From: Virgibacillus proomii | Lineage (GTDB): Bacteria > Bacillota > Bacilli > Bacillales > Amphibacillaceae | Assembly (NCBI RefSeq): GCF_900162615.1 | Contig: NZ_FUFN01000010.1 | Coordinates: 1,184,149 to 1,248,148, forward strand | Direction: 5' to 3' | Length of the DNA: 64,000 bases | Part shown: piece by piece, positions 34,940 to 43,844 of the stretch | Position numbering within the stretch: position 1 is the stretch's first letter | Layout: every line of letters begins with the position of its first letter | Notes under the pieces: model-generated | Database searches by the model: none | What the model saw: the letters and a program-made list of their open reading frames with translations, nothing else | Told to the model about the DNA's origin: nothing | Made by a program: the position numbers and the translations under genes

Positions 34940-35377
34940 GCTGGAGTATTCCAAACAATTAAAAGCAAATCTAATATTAACCATTAAAAAGGAACATAGA
35001 AATTTAAAACATGTAATGTTTGGTTCCATAATATTTAGTGGTTTGTGCCTTAGTGCATTAGGTCTTTCTGCTTTTTTTCTATTTCGTTGATTTTAATAAT
35101 ACTTTATGGCTTTTTTATCTCAATATTTAATATAAATAATCCAACTTTATACCAATTAAATCCTCCTATTAAATGACGGGGTAGAGTAATGGCAGTAAGA
35201 AGTTTGGTATCTAAAGCTGGAATCCCTTTTGGAGCACTTATAGGTGGCTATATATTAGAAAGTGTTGGCGTAAATAATTTATTTATCATTTTGGGCTTGA
35301 TCATGGTTTGTACTTGTATAGCAGGGTGGTTTTCACCTGTTTTTGACAATTTAAAAACCTCTAGTTATAAACTATGA
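34940..35377 (+). pseudogene. C-terminal remnant of an MFS transporter
   Basis: A broken frame gives FFSISLILIILYGFFISIFN and then RVMAVRSLVSKAGIPFGALI, ILESVGVNNLFIILGLIMVC, with the RGRV-ALRSL-type loop and last two helices of a major-facilitator exporter. The rest is missing. It follows the HprK-like gene, so it may be the exporter of the same lost pathway. Confidence 0.5.
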
Positions 35378-35658
35378 AGTTTTGGGTTTCGATTACGGAT
35401 ATTAAAATAAATATTAAATATACAATGGTGAAGTAAAAATAGAATTATCCATGCTCATAAAGGTGCACGTGTTTTATCTCTTCAACTCATTTATGTTCCC
35501 ATCATAGAGTTCGTTAAGATCAGAAGAAGGTAAGAACGCATCATAGAAGATGGATTCCGGGGAGCAGGTCTTCGCCTTCCATAAGTGGGAATAATCCATT
35601 AAGTTATTTGGGAAAGACCATTCATCCAAGTTTATATGTTATAAAACCTATAAATCAA
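35378..35658. other. Gene-free stretch
   Basis: No supported frame. Weak coding-like sequence only. Confidence 0.35.
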
Positions 35659-35700
35659 CAAACGCCATTTGGAGGTCGTATACTCAAATGGCGTTTTTAT
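35659..35700. terminator. Bidirectional terminator
   Basis: AACGCCATTT / AAATGGCGTT stem followed by TTTAT; ends the minus-strand amylase gene. Confidence 0.75.
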
Positions 35701-35705
35701 AAACC

Positions 35706-37484
35706 TTAAAAATTGGATTCGAAAATTCGATAACTAAGTGGTTGAATAGTTATTTCCCCGGAAAGTGCCTGCATAGATTTGGCTGGAGCCTCTTTAAGAT
35801 CAATCTCCCATTCTGTCACAGCAGACGTTTCCTCAAATAAAGCACTACTTGGTACAGAAGCTTCCTTTTCTCCCGCATTTAGTATAAATACCATTCGCTT
35901 TTTACCATCGGTCTTTTCGTAACTAATCACATTGTTTTCATCGTCCGCGTATAAAAAGTGAAATGTCCCATTGTTGCCAAAAAGCGGTACGGTATTTCGC
36001 AGCTTAATAAGTGTTTGTACGTAGTGTAAAAGGCCCCGGTTCTGTTTTTCTTCGTCCCATTCCATACAAGCGCGACAATCTGGGTCATGTCCTCCGCGCA
36101 TGCCAATTTCATCTCCGTAATAAATACAAGGAGTTCCAGAGAAGGAAAATTGAAAAAGATAAAGTAATTTAACCCGTTCGATATTTCCATTTGCTAATGT
36201 TAAAATTCTCGGTGTATCATGACTATCTAATAAATTAAACGCAACTTCATTGACGTTTTTTGGATACATATGTGACACTTTAGTAATAGAATTGATAAAG
36301 GCTGTTGCCTTCATGGTGTTTTTGGCAATAAAATCAATTACGCTATTAGTGAATGGATAATTCATGACTGCATCAAACTGGTCGCCTTGTAACCATGGCA
36401 TGGAATCATGCCAAATCTCACCCAATATATAAGCATCTGGCTTTACTTCTTTTACAGTACGACGGAAATCACGCCAGAAAGTGTGGTCAACTTCATTGGC
36501 TACATCTAAACGCCAGCCGTCAATGTCAAATTCTTCTATCCAGTAACGAGCAACTTTTAATAGATAGTCTTTTACTTCTTGATTTTCTGTGTTTAACTTT
36601 GGCATGGAAGATACAAAACCAAATGTATCATAGTTAGGTGCCGGATCTGTTAAGACAGGAAATTCCCGAATATGAAACCAGTTTTTGTACTTCGAGTTTT
36701 CTTGGTTTTTCAATACATCCTGAAATGGTGGAAAATAATAGCCGCTATGATTAAAGACCGCATCAAGCATTACTTTAATTCCTCGCTCATGACAAGCTTC
36801 AACTAGCTTTTTAAACGTTTGCTTGTCTCCAAACTGCGGATCAATCTCCATATAATCAATTGTGTCGTATTTATGGTTGGAATACGCTTTAAATATTGGT
36901 GTGAAGTAAATGCCTGTTATTCCTAATTTCTCTAAATAATTTAAGTGATCAATAACTCCTTGAAAATCGCCACCAAAAAAATTGGTTGGTGTAGGGTTTG
37001 CAGATCCCCATGCTAACGTTCCTTTTGGATTCAATGATTTATCCCCATTAGCGAACCGTTCAGGGAAAATTTGATACCAGATTGTATCTTTGACCCATTT
37101 AGGTGCGTAAAATACATCAATTTTATTTAAAAATGGAAAACAAAAATAGTTCGCGATTTCCTTTGGTAATTTGTCAAAAATTCCGCCTTCACAATAAATA
37201 CAGGATTCTGATCCGTCCGTACATATAAAAGCATAACGCAATCGCTTGTGTAGTGGCTTAATGACAATAAACCAGTAATCATGGAATTGGGTAGAACCAG
37301 TTTTGACCATAGGCTTTGTTGTTGTTTGCCACTCATCATTTTTCCAGTCATAAGGATCTCCAAATATTAATTCAACAGTTTCCATATCTTCTTTTTTTGT
37401 TTGCAACATAATGTGTAATGTATTTTCATCATATGCATAGGCAAAATTATTTTTTGGTCGGTGATAAATCGCTTCTTTTATCAT
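35706..37484 (-). CDS. Neopullulanase / cyclomaltodextrinase (GH13_20 alpha-glycosidase)
   Basis: A 592-residue cytoplasmic enzyme, with no signal peptide, that hydrolyses cyclodextrins, maltodextrins or pullulan. The N-terminal domain (residues about 1-125; EAIYHRP at the start) is the dimerisation domain of this subfamily. The TIM barrel follows with DTIWYQIFPERFANGD, the nucleophile region DGWRLDVANEV, acid-base LGEIWHD and LLDSHDT. A C-terminal beta domain closes it. CTGGAGGCACAGCA precedes ATG. It is downstream of the secreted CGTase on the same strand, so it is well placed to degrade imported cyclodextrins. A terminator follows. Confidence 0.9.
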   Translation of the reverse strand: MIKEAIYHRPKNNFAYAYDENTLHIMLQTKKEDMETVELIFGDPYDWKNDEWQTTTKPMVKTGSTQFHDYWFIVIKPLHKRLRYAFICTDGSESCIYCEGGIFDKLPKEIANYFCFPFLNKIDVFYAPKWVKDTIWYQIFPERFANGDKSLNPKGTLAWGSANPTPTNFFGGDFQGVIDHLNYLEKLGITGIYFTPIFKAYSNHKYDTIDYMEIDPQFGDKQTFKKLVEACHERGIKVMLDAVFNHSGYYFPPFQDVLKNQENSKYKNWFHIREFPVLTDPAPNYDTFGFVSSMPKLNTENQEVKDYLLKVARYWIEEFDIDGWRLDVANEVDHTFWRDFRRTVKEVKPDAYILGEIWHDSMPWLQGDQFDAVMNYPFTNSVIDFIAKNTMKATAFINSITKVSHMYPKNVNEVAFNLLDSHDTPRILTLANGNIERVKLLYLFQFSFSGTPCIYYGDEIGMRGGHDPDCRACMEWDEEKQNRGLLHYVQTLIKLRNTVPLFGNNGTFHFLYADDENNVISYEKTDGKKRMVFILNAGEKEASVPSSALFEETSAVTEWEIDLKEAPAKSMQALSGEITIQPLSYRIFESNF

Positions 37485-37654
37485 TGCTGTGCCTCCAGAA
37501 AATTTATATATAGTGAATAATCTTCCACCGTTAGGATTCCTCTTTCTTCCGCATGATTAAATGAACAAAATCAATCATTCGACTTGTGATTACATATCGG
37601 ATATATGATTTTATATGATTTACGACTCCATTTTCGAGCACATCATGCCTTTTT

Positions 37655-39763
37655 TTACTGTTTCCAATCGACAATAACAGTATCTGTTCCTTGCTTGGGA
37701 GTAATATAAACATGGTTTGTTCCAGATTCCCATATGACGGAGCCTGATTCATCTTTTTTTATGAATTTATACTCAAGTCCTTTATTCGCAGGTACACTCA
37801 CTTCGTAATACCAAGTTGGGTATTTATACACGATTTGATTAAACATAGGTCCGATTGCTTTTTCAGTATTCCAATTGCCAAGTTCACCAACATTTCCGGT
37901 TAAATAAATATTTTCTCCAAAATTCGTATAGGCGTTATTAACTACGAATCGAACACTAACCTGTTTTCCTGTCAAAACCTCAAAGTTTTTATAAACGTTA
38001 CTTTGTGATCCGTGAGCTGTTTTTAATAAAATATCATATACACCACTATCGATTTCGGGAATTTTTATTTTGATGTTTGTGTTACTCCAATTCAAGATTT
38101 CGGCTGATTTTGAACCTACTATAACGCTCCCCTTTTGTTTGCCAAATCCTTCTCCGGAAATGTAAATGGTATTTCCTGGTTGTCCTTTCATAGGTCCTAC
38201 ATGGCCAATTAATGCTTCTTTTGTTGGTTTTGAAAACTCCCATACTGCTACAGCTTTAGGTTGTAATTGAAAAGATTCGACAACACCGTTTTGCTTTACT
38301 GACAGGTTATTTCCATCTAATAAATAATTTAACACGTCTTTATAATCTCCCTGAGGCAAAGAAGTATAAAGATTAGAAATAGAGTAGGCATGATTAGCTT
38401 TATTAATAGCAGTAACTACAACATTGTTACCAAACGTTCTTTCATAAATATAAACATCCGAATTGATCCACCTTTCTTTTGTATCGCCATAGCCCAAAGC
38501 AGAGTTTGATTTCCGTAGTGCAGAGAGCTTGTTAATAACTTGGTAGGAATTGGTAGTTTTATCAAACTCTCTCATTGGTTTTCTGTTTATTGGGTCATAG
38601 TCTCCTGTAAGATACTGCTCCGTACCATAATAAATAGTCGGTACACCCCTGGATGTCATAAGAACAGCTAAAGCCATATCTGTAAATCGTTTCGATGAGT
38701 TTTCGGTTGTAAAGCGAGCCATATCGTGATTATCAATAAAGGTTACTTGGTCATTTACCTCATTGTATTTTTTAGCAGTTTCTTTAATCATTTCATGAAA
38801 ATCATACCAATCATGTGAATGATCCCTTAAAACAGAACGAATGGTTTTCCCAAATCTGAAATCTAATAAGCTCATACCGCTTTCATTAGCGAAGTAATAA
38901 TTCTTGGGATCAATTTCACCTTTTCCTAAAAACCACTCTCCAAATGTGAAAACAGGTCGATGTGAGTAAATTTCATTTGTGAACGATTTCTGCCACCCTA
39001 ACGGCATATGTTTAACAGCATCTATTCTAATTCCATCTATTCCTTTATCCAGCCACAACTTAATGGACTCTTTAAGGTAGGTGTCCATTTTAGAGTTATT
39101 TAAATTATAATCTGCAAGGTCAAAAAGCCTCCGATAAATACTGTCTTCATAAGTTGAAAAATCAGTCTCCCCATGATGATTAAAAATATTACCTGGATCA
39201 TTGTAATAATTAGCAATGAACGATCCGTTATCATACACAGCACCTCCTTCTGCATAGGTTGGATTTGTTTCTGAAGCAGGTGAAGAATGATTCGGAGCAA
39301 AGTCCATAATTATTTTTATCCCATTAGCATGTGCTGTCTTTATTAACTGATCAAAGTCGGAAAAACCACCATAAAAAGGGTTAGTCCGTTTATAATCTCG
39401 GGACCAATAGCCGTGGTAGGATGTATAGCCATTTGGATGTAAGGCATAGATATTTTCCACAGGTTGAGAAATCCAAAGTGCTGTTACTCCTAGATCAGTT
39501 AAATAACCATTCTTAATTTTATCAATAATCCCTTGCCAATCACCTCCACAGTATTTGTGCAGATCAGTACAGTTTGGACTAAATATATTCCCGGATGGAT
39601 TGTTGCTACTGTCTCCATCATCAAAACGATCCGTAATGATTTGGTAAATAATATCTTTTGAATAGTCTACAACGTCCATCTCTTTTGATTTTGCTTTAAC
39701 AAAAGTGGAAGAAAGAAATAAATATAAAAAAGTTAATGCAAACGTTTTTAAAAATATTTTCAT
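37655..39763 (-). CDS. cgt: Cyclodextrin glucanotransferase (secreted, CBM20)
   Basis: A 702-residue exoenzyme converting starch into cyclodextrins. A signal peptide (FALTFLYLFLSSTFVKA) is followed by the A/B catalytic domains. Seen are DRFDDGDSSNNPSG, the Y186 aromatic position (FIANYYNDP) typical of CGTases, nucleophile D248 (DGIRIDAVKH), acid-base E276 (FGEWF) and D347 (DNHDMARF). Domain C follows, then domain D (IGHVGPMKGQPGNTIYISGE) and the starch-binding CBM20 (GENIYLTGNVGELGNWN, ends TVIVDWKQ). All five domains are present. AGGGTGAG precedes ATG. A maltogenic amylase is the alternative, but the domain order and Tyr favour CGTase. A cre-like box lies inside the start of the gene. Confidence 0.88.
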   Translation of the reverse strand: MKIFLKTFALTFLYLFLSSTFVKAKSKEMDVVDYSKDIIYQIITDRFDDGDSSNNPSGNIFSPNCTDLHKYCGGDWQGIIDKIKNGYLTDLGVTALWISQPVENIYALHPNGYTSYHGYWSRDYKRTNPFYGGFSDFDQLIKTAHANGIKIIMDFAPNHSSPASETNPTYAEGGAVYDNGSFIANYYNDPGNIFNHHGETDFSTYEDSIYRRLFDLADYNLNNSKMDTYLKESIKLWLDKGIDGIRIDAVKHMPLGWQKSFTNEIYSHRPVFTFGEWFLGKGEIDPKNYYFANESGMSLLDFRFGKTIRSVLRDHSHDWYDFHEMIKETAKKYNEVNDQVTFIDNHDMARFTTENSSKRFTDMALAVLMTSRGVPTIYYGTEQYLTGDYDPINRKPMREFDKTTNSYQVINKLSALRKSNSALGYGDTKERWINSDVYIYERTFGNNVVVTAINKANHAYSISNLYTSLPQGDYKDVLNYLLDGNNLSVKQNGVVESFQLQPKAVAVWEFSKPTKEALIGHVGPMKGQPGNTIYISGEGFGKQKGSVIVGSKSAEILNWSNTNIKIKIPEIDSGVYDILLKTAHGSQSNVYKNFEVLTGKQVSVRFVVNNAYTNFGENIYLTGNVGELGNWNTEKAIGPMFNQIVYKYPTWYYEVSVPANKGLEYKFIKKDESGSVIWESGTNHVYITPKQGTDTVIVDWKQ
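39738..39751. promoter_or_regulatory. cre-like site within the cgt start
   Basis: TGCAAACGTTTTTA, close to the cre consensus and to the TGCAAACG site upstream of mdxE; just inside the coding region, where CcpA can act as a roadblock. Confidence 0.35.
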
Positions 39764-39838
39764 ATTCTCACCCTTTTTATCCTATTTTAAAAACACGTAC
39801 TTATAACGAAAAACCCTCCTTCCCCTGTTTTAAATATA

Positions 39839-39870
39839 AAACCCCGACTTTTTAAAAAAAGCCGGGGTTG
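39839..39870 (-). terminator. Terminator between a small minus-strand gene and cgt
   Basis: AACCCCGAC / GCCGGGGTT stem with A/T loop; on the minus strand it is followed by TTATATTT. Confidence 0.7.
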
Positions 39871-39892
39871 TTTGTTAACAAAAACATTGCCC

Positions 39893-40048
39893 TCAAATTA
39901 TGAATGGAGCTCTTAGAAAGTCAGGATTATGATTAGCATAAAAAAGCTGATCGGTTACTTGAATATCAATTTGCTGACTTAACTCTAATAGTTCCATATG
40001 CAATCGTTCATGTTTCTTTATTTCAATTAAAACGTTTGCGCTAAACAA
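39893..40048 (-). CDS. 51-residue helical protein, unrecognised
   Basis: TTG 40048 to TGA at 39893-39895. The product is FSANVLIEIKKHERLHMELL then ELSQQIDIQVTDQLFYANHN and a short tail. The helical pattern with E/L/S-x-x-I-D loosely recalls Spo0E-type phosphatase peptides, but the diagnostic SQELD core is only partly matched (SQQID). No strong ribosome site. A perfect terminator directly follows the stop, which supports a real transcript on this strand. Confidence 0.35.
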   Translation of the reverse strand: MFSANVLIEIKKHERLHMELLELSQQIDIQVTDQLFYANHNPDFLRAPFII

Positions 40049-40213
40049 CTGCTATTTTGCCGCTAATCTAGCAAGCAATTTAGTTATTAAGTTAATAATA
40101 ACATAAAAAAATAATTCTTGAAACCGTTATCTTCATTAATTTTTAAGGATTTAAATTTAAAAACGATGTTTGCAATTTGAAATTTATATTGTATAATTAA
40201 ACTACAATGTTAG

Positions 40214-40227
40214 TGCAAACGATTTCA
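40214..40227. promoter_or_regulatory. cre / MalR-type operator upstream of mdxE
   Basis: TGCAAACGATTTCA matches TGNAANCGNNNNCA. It lies 52 bases before the solute-binding gene, just after TATATTGTATAATTAA (a good -10). CcpA and the LacI-family regulator of this operon are both candidate binders. Confidence 0.6.
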
Positions 40228-40278
40228 CAAATCAGCTTGCATTGTACATGAAAATAAATAACCTTGGGAGGGTTTAAT

Positions 40279-41553
40279 ATGAAAAAATGGTTGTTTTATT
40301 TAGTTGCAATGATTCTATTAACTAGTAGTTTAACAGCTTGTGGACCAGATGATGCTAAAAAGTCTGGTGGGAAAGAAGAGGCAAAAAGTTCTGATGATAT
40401 GCCTGAAAAACCTGAATCATTAACGCTTTGGGTTAATGATGAAGAAAAACAGAAAGAAGCATTAAAGAAAATGACAGATAAATACACAGAAGAAACAGGA
40501 ATTAAAGTAGAAATGATTCCGGTCAGCATGCTGGAACAGATAGAAAAATTGGACGTTGAAGGTCCCGCAGGGAATGGGCCGGATGTTATATTTCAGCCAC
40601 ATGATAGAATTGGTGATTTAGTACTTAGAGGATTAGTAGACCCGGTTGATCTTGGAGATACAGAGAAAGAATATACAGATAATGCCTTGAAGGCAATGCA
40701 ATATGATGGCGAGTACTGGGGTTATCCAGCTGTTTCGGAAACCTATGCCATGTTTTACAACAAAGCTCGTGTCGAAAAAGAACCCAAAACCATGAAAGAA
40801 ATTATGGAGATAGCTGAAAGAGATACGGATCCTGGTAAAGATCAGTTTGGCTTTTTGATGGAAGCAGCTAACTTATACTTTGTATACCCTTTCTTTTCTG
40901 GAAATGGAGCATATGTATTTGGAAATAAAGATGGTAAGTATGATGTATCGGATATCGGTTTGAATAACGAAGGTGCAGTTAAAGGTGGCGAACTAGTGAA
41001 GGAATGGTTCGATAAAAAATATATACCTCAAGATTTAACACCAGATATTATGAATGGATTGTTCAAGGAAGGAAAGGTTTCTACAGTAATTAACGGTCCT
41101 TGGATGGTTCGGGAATATGGGGATGCTTTAGAGGATGAATTAGGAACTGCTCCAATACCGGTATTGGATAACGGAGAAAATCCAAAATCATTTGTTGGTA
41201 TTAAGTCGTATATGCTTTCTTATTACTCAGAAAATAAAGAATGGGCGCAAGATTTAATGGCTTACTTGACCAACTTTGAAAGTTCTATGACATATTATGA
41301 GATCGCTGGAGAGTTGCCTGCCCGTAAGGATGCGATGAAAGATCCGAAAATTGCTGAAGATCCAATTTATTCAGCATTTGCAGAGCAAACCAAATATGGG
41401 GAGCCAATGCCTAGTGTTCCTGCCATGCAGCAAATATGGGAACCATTTAACGATGCTTTAAACTTCATTTCAAAAGGTGAGCCTGTGAAGGAAGTATTAG
41501 ATGAAGCTGTTCAATCGATTCAAGAAAAAATAGAAGCTTCTGGGGCAAAGTAA
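40279..41553 (+). CDS. mdxE: Maltodextrin-binding lipoprotein (MdxE/MalE-like)
   Basis: A 424-residue extracellular solute-binding lipoprotein. ATG 40279 is chosen (GGGAGGG 5 bases upstream; a start at 40264 would precede the ribosome site). Signal LFYLVAMILLTSSLTAC with lipid Cys, then an acidic linker and the MalE-like fold (ESLTLWVNDEEKQKEALKKM, GPAGNGPDVIFQPHDRIGDL, INGPWMVREYGDAL, the C-terminal MQQIWEPFNDALNFI). It binds maltose and maltodextrins made outside by amylases such as the divergent CGTase. First gene of mdxEFG. Confidence 0.88.
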   Translation: MKKWLFYLVAMILLTSSLTACGPDDAKKSGGKEEAKSSDDMPEKPESLTLWVNDEEKQKEALKKMTDKYTEETGIKVEMIPVSMLEQIEKLDVEGPAGNGPDVIFQPHDRIGDLVLRGLVDPVDLGDTEKEYTDNALKAMQYDGEYWGYPAVSETYAMFYNKARVEKEPKTMKEIMEIAERDTDPGKDQFGFLMEAANLYFVYPFFSGNGAYVFGNKDGKYDVSDIGLNNEGAVKGGELVKEWFDKKYIPQDLTPDIMNGLFKEGKVSTVINGPWMVREYGDALEDELGTAPIPVLDNGENPKSFVGIKSYMLSYYSENKEWAQDLMAYLTNFESSMTYYEIAGELPARKDAMKDPKIAEDPIYSAFAEQTKYGEPMPSVPAMQQIWEPFNDALNFISKGEPVKEVLDEAVQSIQEKIEASGAK

Positions 41554-41664
41554 ATGAAATGTAAGCGGTATAGGGGATTCCTGTACCGCTAAATAAACGT
41601 ATTGCGAATGAATGAATTAATTATCAACTGTGTTTTCAGCAATTGTTATAGGAGGAGATACGGG

Positions 41665-42960
41665 ATGGCCGCTGAACCAAATGAACCCAAAACCGGAAAA
41701 ATAAAACCTCGTACATTAGCCACCATTCTATCCATTATTCCTGGATTGGGACAAATGTATAATCGACGTTTTTTGAAGGGTTTTATTTTCTTAATCGTTA
41801 CTATTGCATTCTTAGTTTCAACTTGGAATTATATTGATATTGGAATTTGGGGGCTTTTCACCCTTGGTACCGTACCACGTGAACATCATTCTATTCAGTT
41901 ACTCATTCAAGGATTAATATCATTAATTGTCCTTGCATTTGGAATAGGGATATACATTTATAATCTTATGGACGCTCGTTCTGATGCTATAGCAAGAGAA
42001 GTAAATCGCCCTAAACCTACATTATTACAAGGTGTAAAGAGTTTTTACAATAATGGTTTTCCGTATTTCATGATTTTACCAGGCTTATTAATGTTATTAT
42101 TTATTGTCGTGGTGCCATTATTGTTCATGCTTGCTTTAGCTTTTACGGACTATAACCAATATAATGCGCCACCACGAAATTTATTGAACTGGGTAGGTTT
42201 TAACAACTTTGTTGATTTAGTTAATATCGGTATTTGGAAAGATACATTTCTAAGTGTTTTTAGTTGGACAATTGTCTGGACGGTTGTCGCCACAACATTA
42301 CAAATTGTCTTGGGGTTATTTTTAGCTTTATTAGTAAATGATCCGCGAATAAGATTTAAACGAGCGATTCGAACGGTATTAATCTTGCCTTGGGCAGTTC
42401 CCGCATTTGTTTCCATTTTAATTTTTTCAGCATTATTTAATCCTACTTTTGGAGCGATTAACCGGGATATATTGAGTCACTTTAATTTAATGTTGCCTTG
42501 GTTATCTGACCCGTTTTGGACGAAGGTTGCTTTAATTATGATTCAGACATGGTTGGGATTTCCCTTTGTTTTTGCATTATTTACTGGTGTGTTACAAAGC
42601 GTTCCTCGAGATATGTATGAAGCTGCCGATGTTGATGGAGGTACACGTTGGCAAAAGTTGCGCTATATTACCTTACCACACTTATTGTTTGCAACAGCGC
42701 CATTGTTAATTATGCAATACGCAGGAAATTTCAATAATTTTAATATCATTTATTTGTTTAATGAGGGTAATCCTGCTGTCCGTGGACAGAATGCTGGTGG
42801 AACCGATATCTTGATTTCTTGGGTTTATAAACTAACTTTTGAATCCAATAATTATAATATGGCTGCTGCAATTACAATAATTATGGGATTAATCGTTTCT
42901 ATATTTGCCTTTTTCCAATTTAGGAAGACAGCTGCATTTAAAGAGGAGGGACGTTACTAA
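41665..42960 (+). CDS. mdxF: Maltodextrin ABC permease MdxF
   Basis: A 431-residue permease. ATG 41665 follows AGGAGGAGATACGGG; the upstream frame from 41602 is not needed. The N-terminal extra part (about residues 20-110, PGLGQMYNRRFLKGFIFLIV) is typical of the longer MalF/MdxF type. Then come six core helices with the coupling loop EAADVDGGTRWQKLRYITLP. The stop overlaps the next start by one base (TAATG). It pairs with MdxG and needs an MsmX-type ATPase, not found here. Confidence 0.9.
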   Translation: MAAEPNEPKTGKIKPRTLATILSIIPGLGQMYNRRFLKGFIFLIVTIAFLVSTWNYIDIGIWGLFTLGTVPREHHSIQLLIQGLISLIVLAFGIGIYIYNLMDARSDAIAREVNRPKPTLLQGVKSFYNNGFPYFMILPGLLMLLFIVVVPLLFMLALAFTDYNQYNAPPRNLLNWVGFNNFVDLVNIGIWKDTFLSVFSWTIVWTVVATTLQIVLGLFLALLVNDPRIRFKRAIRTVLILPWAVPAFVSILIFSALFNPTFGAINRDILSHFNLMLPWLSDPFWTKVALIMIQTWLGFPFVFALFTGVLQSVPRDMYEAADVDGGTRWQKLRYITLPHLLFATAPLLIMQYAGNFNNFNIIYLFNEGNPAVRGQNAGGTDILISWVYKLTFESNNYNMAAAITIIMGLIVSIFAFFQFRKTAAFKEEGRY

Positions 42961-43808
42961 TGGTTATGTCACGTAAGAAAAAATCGAAAATCGAAGTAAC
43001 GTTTATCTATATCTTTTTGTTACTGATGTTTATTGTTATTGCATATCCGTTATTTTGGGCACTTATGATGAGCCTAAATCCAGGGTCCAACATGATGGTG
43101 ACGGAATTAATCCCTAAGAATCCAACTTTAGAGCATTATAAGTGGTTATTTACTGATCCAGATAGTAATTATTTAATTTGGTATAAGAATAGCCTCTTTG
43201 TAGCGATCGTCAATTCAATTGGGTCAGTCATTATCACTTCACTGATTGCTTATGCATTTTCTCGCTATAAATTTGTTGGGAGAAAATATGGTTTGTATAT
43301 GTTCTTGTTATTGCAAATGTTCCCGGCATTAATGGGGATGGTAGCATTATATATTTTATTAAACACGATTGGCTTAACCGACTCACTGTATGGTCTAATG
43401 TTGATTTATCTTGGTGGCCAAATTCCTTTTAATGCATGGTTAGTAAAAGGATATTTTGATACGATTCCTAGAGAACTTGATGAAGCTGCGAAGATAGATG
43501 GAGCCGGTCATTTAAAAATATTTTGGACGATCATGTTACCATTAGCAAAACCGATTTTAGCAGTAGTAGCATTGTTTAACTTTATGGCACCATTTATGGA
43601 TTTTTTATTACCACGAATTGTTTTAACCAGTCCGGAAAAATATACATTAGCACTGGGACTTTATAGTTTTATTAATGACCAGTTTTCTACGAATTTCACG
43701 AAGTTTGCAGCGGGGTCTATCTTAATTGCTGTACCGATTGCTCTTGTATTTTTGTTATTACAACGTTATTTAATTTCTGGATTAACTTCAGGTGCTACGA
43801 AAGGTTAA
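42960..43808 (+). CDS. mdxG: Maltodextrin ABC permease MdxG
   Basis: A 282-residue permease with six membrane helices, first YIFLLLMFIVIAYPLFWALM. Coupling loop EAAKIDGAGHLKIFWTIMLP. MalG-family length and order. It starts on the TAATG overlap with mdxF; a second ATG lies at 42966. No ATPase gene is in the operon, as usual in Bacillus, where MsmX is shared. Confidence 0.9.
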   Translation: MVMSRKKKSKIEVTFIYIFLLLMFIVIAYPLFWALMMSLNPGSNMMVTELIPKNPTLEHYKWLFTDPDSNYLIWYKNSLFVAIVNSIGSVIITSLIAYAFSRYKFVGRKYGLYMFLLLQMFPALMGMVALYILLNTIGLTDSLYGLMLIYLGGQIPFNAWLVKGYFDTIPRELDEAAKIDGAGHLKIFWTIMLPLAKPILAVVALFNFMAPFMDFLLPRIVLTSPEKYTLALGLYSFINDQFSTNFTKFAAGSILIAVPIALVFLLLQRYLISGLTSGATKG

Positions 43809-43844
43809 TGTGAATTAGAAATATGAACCACAGGAGGCAATATC

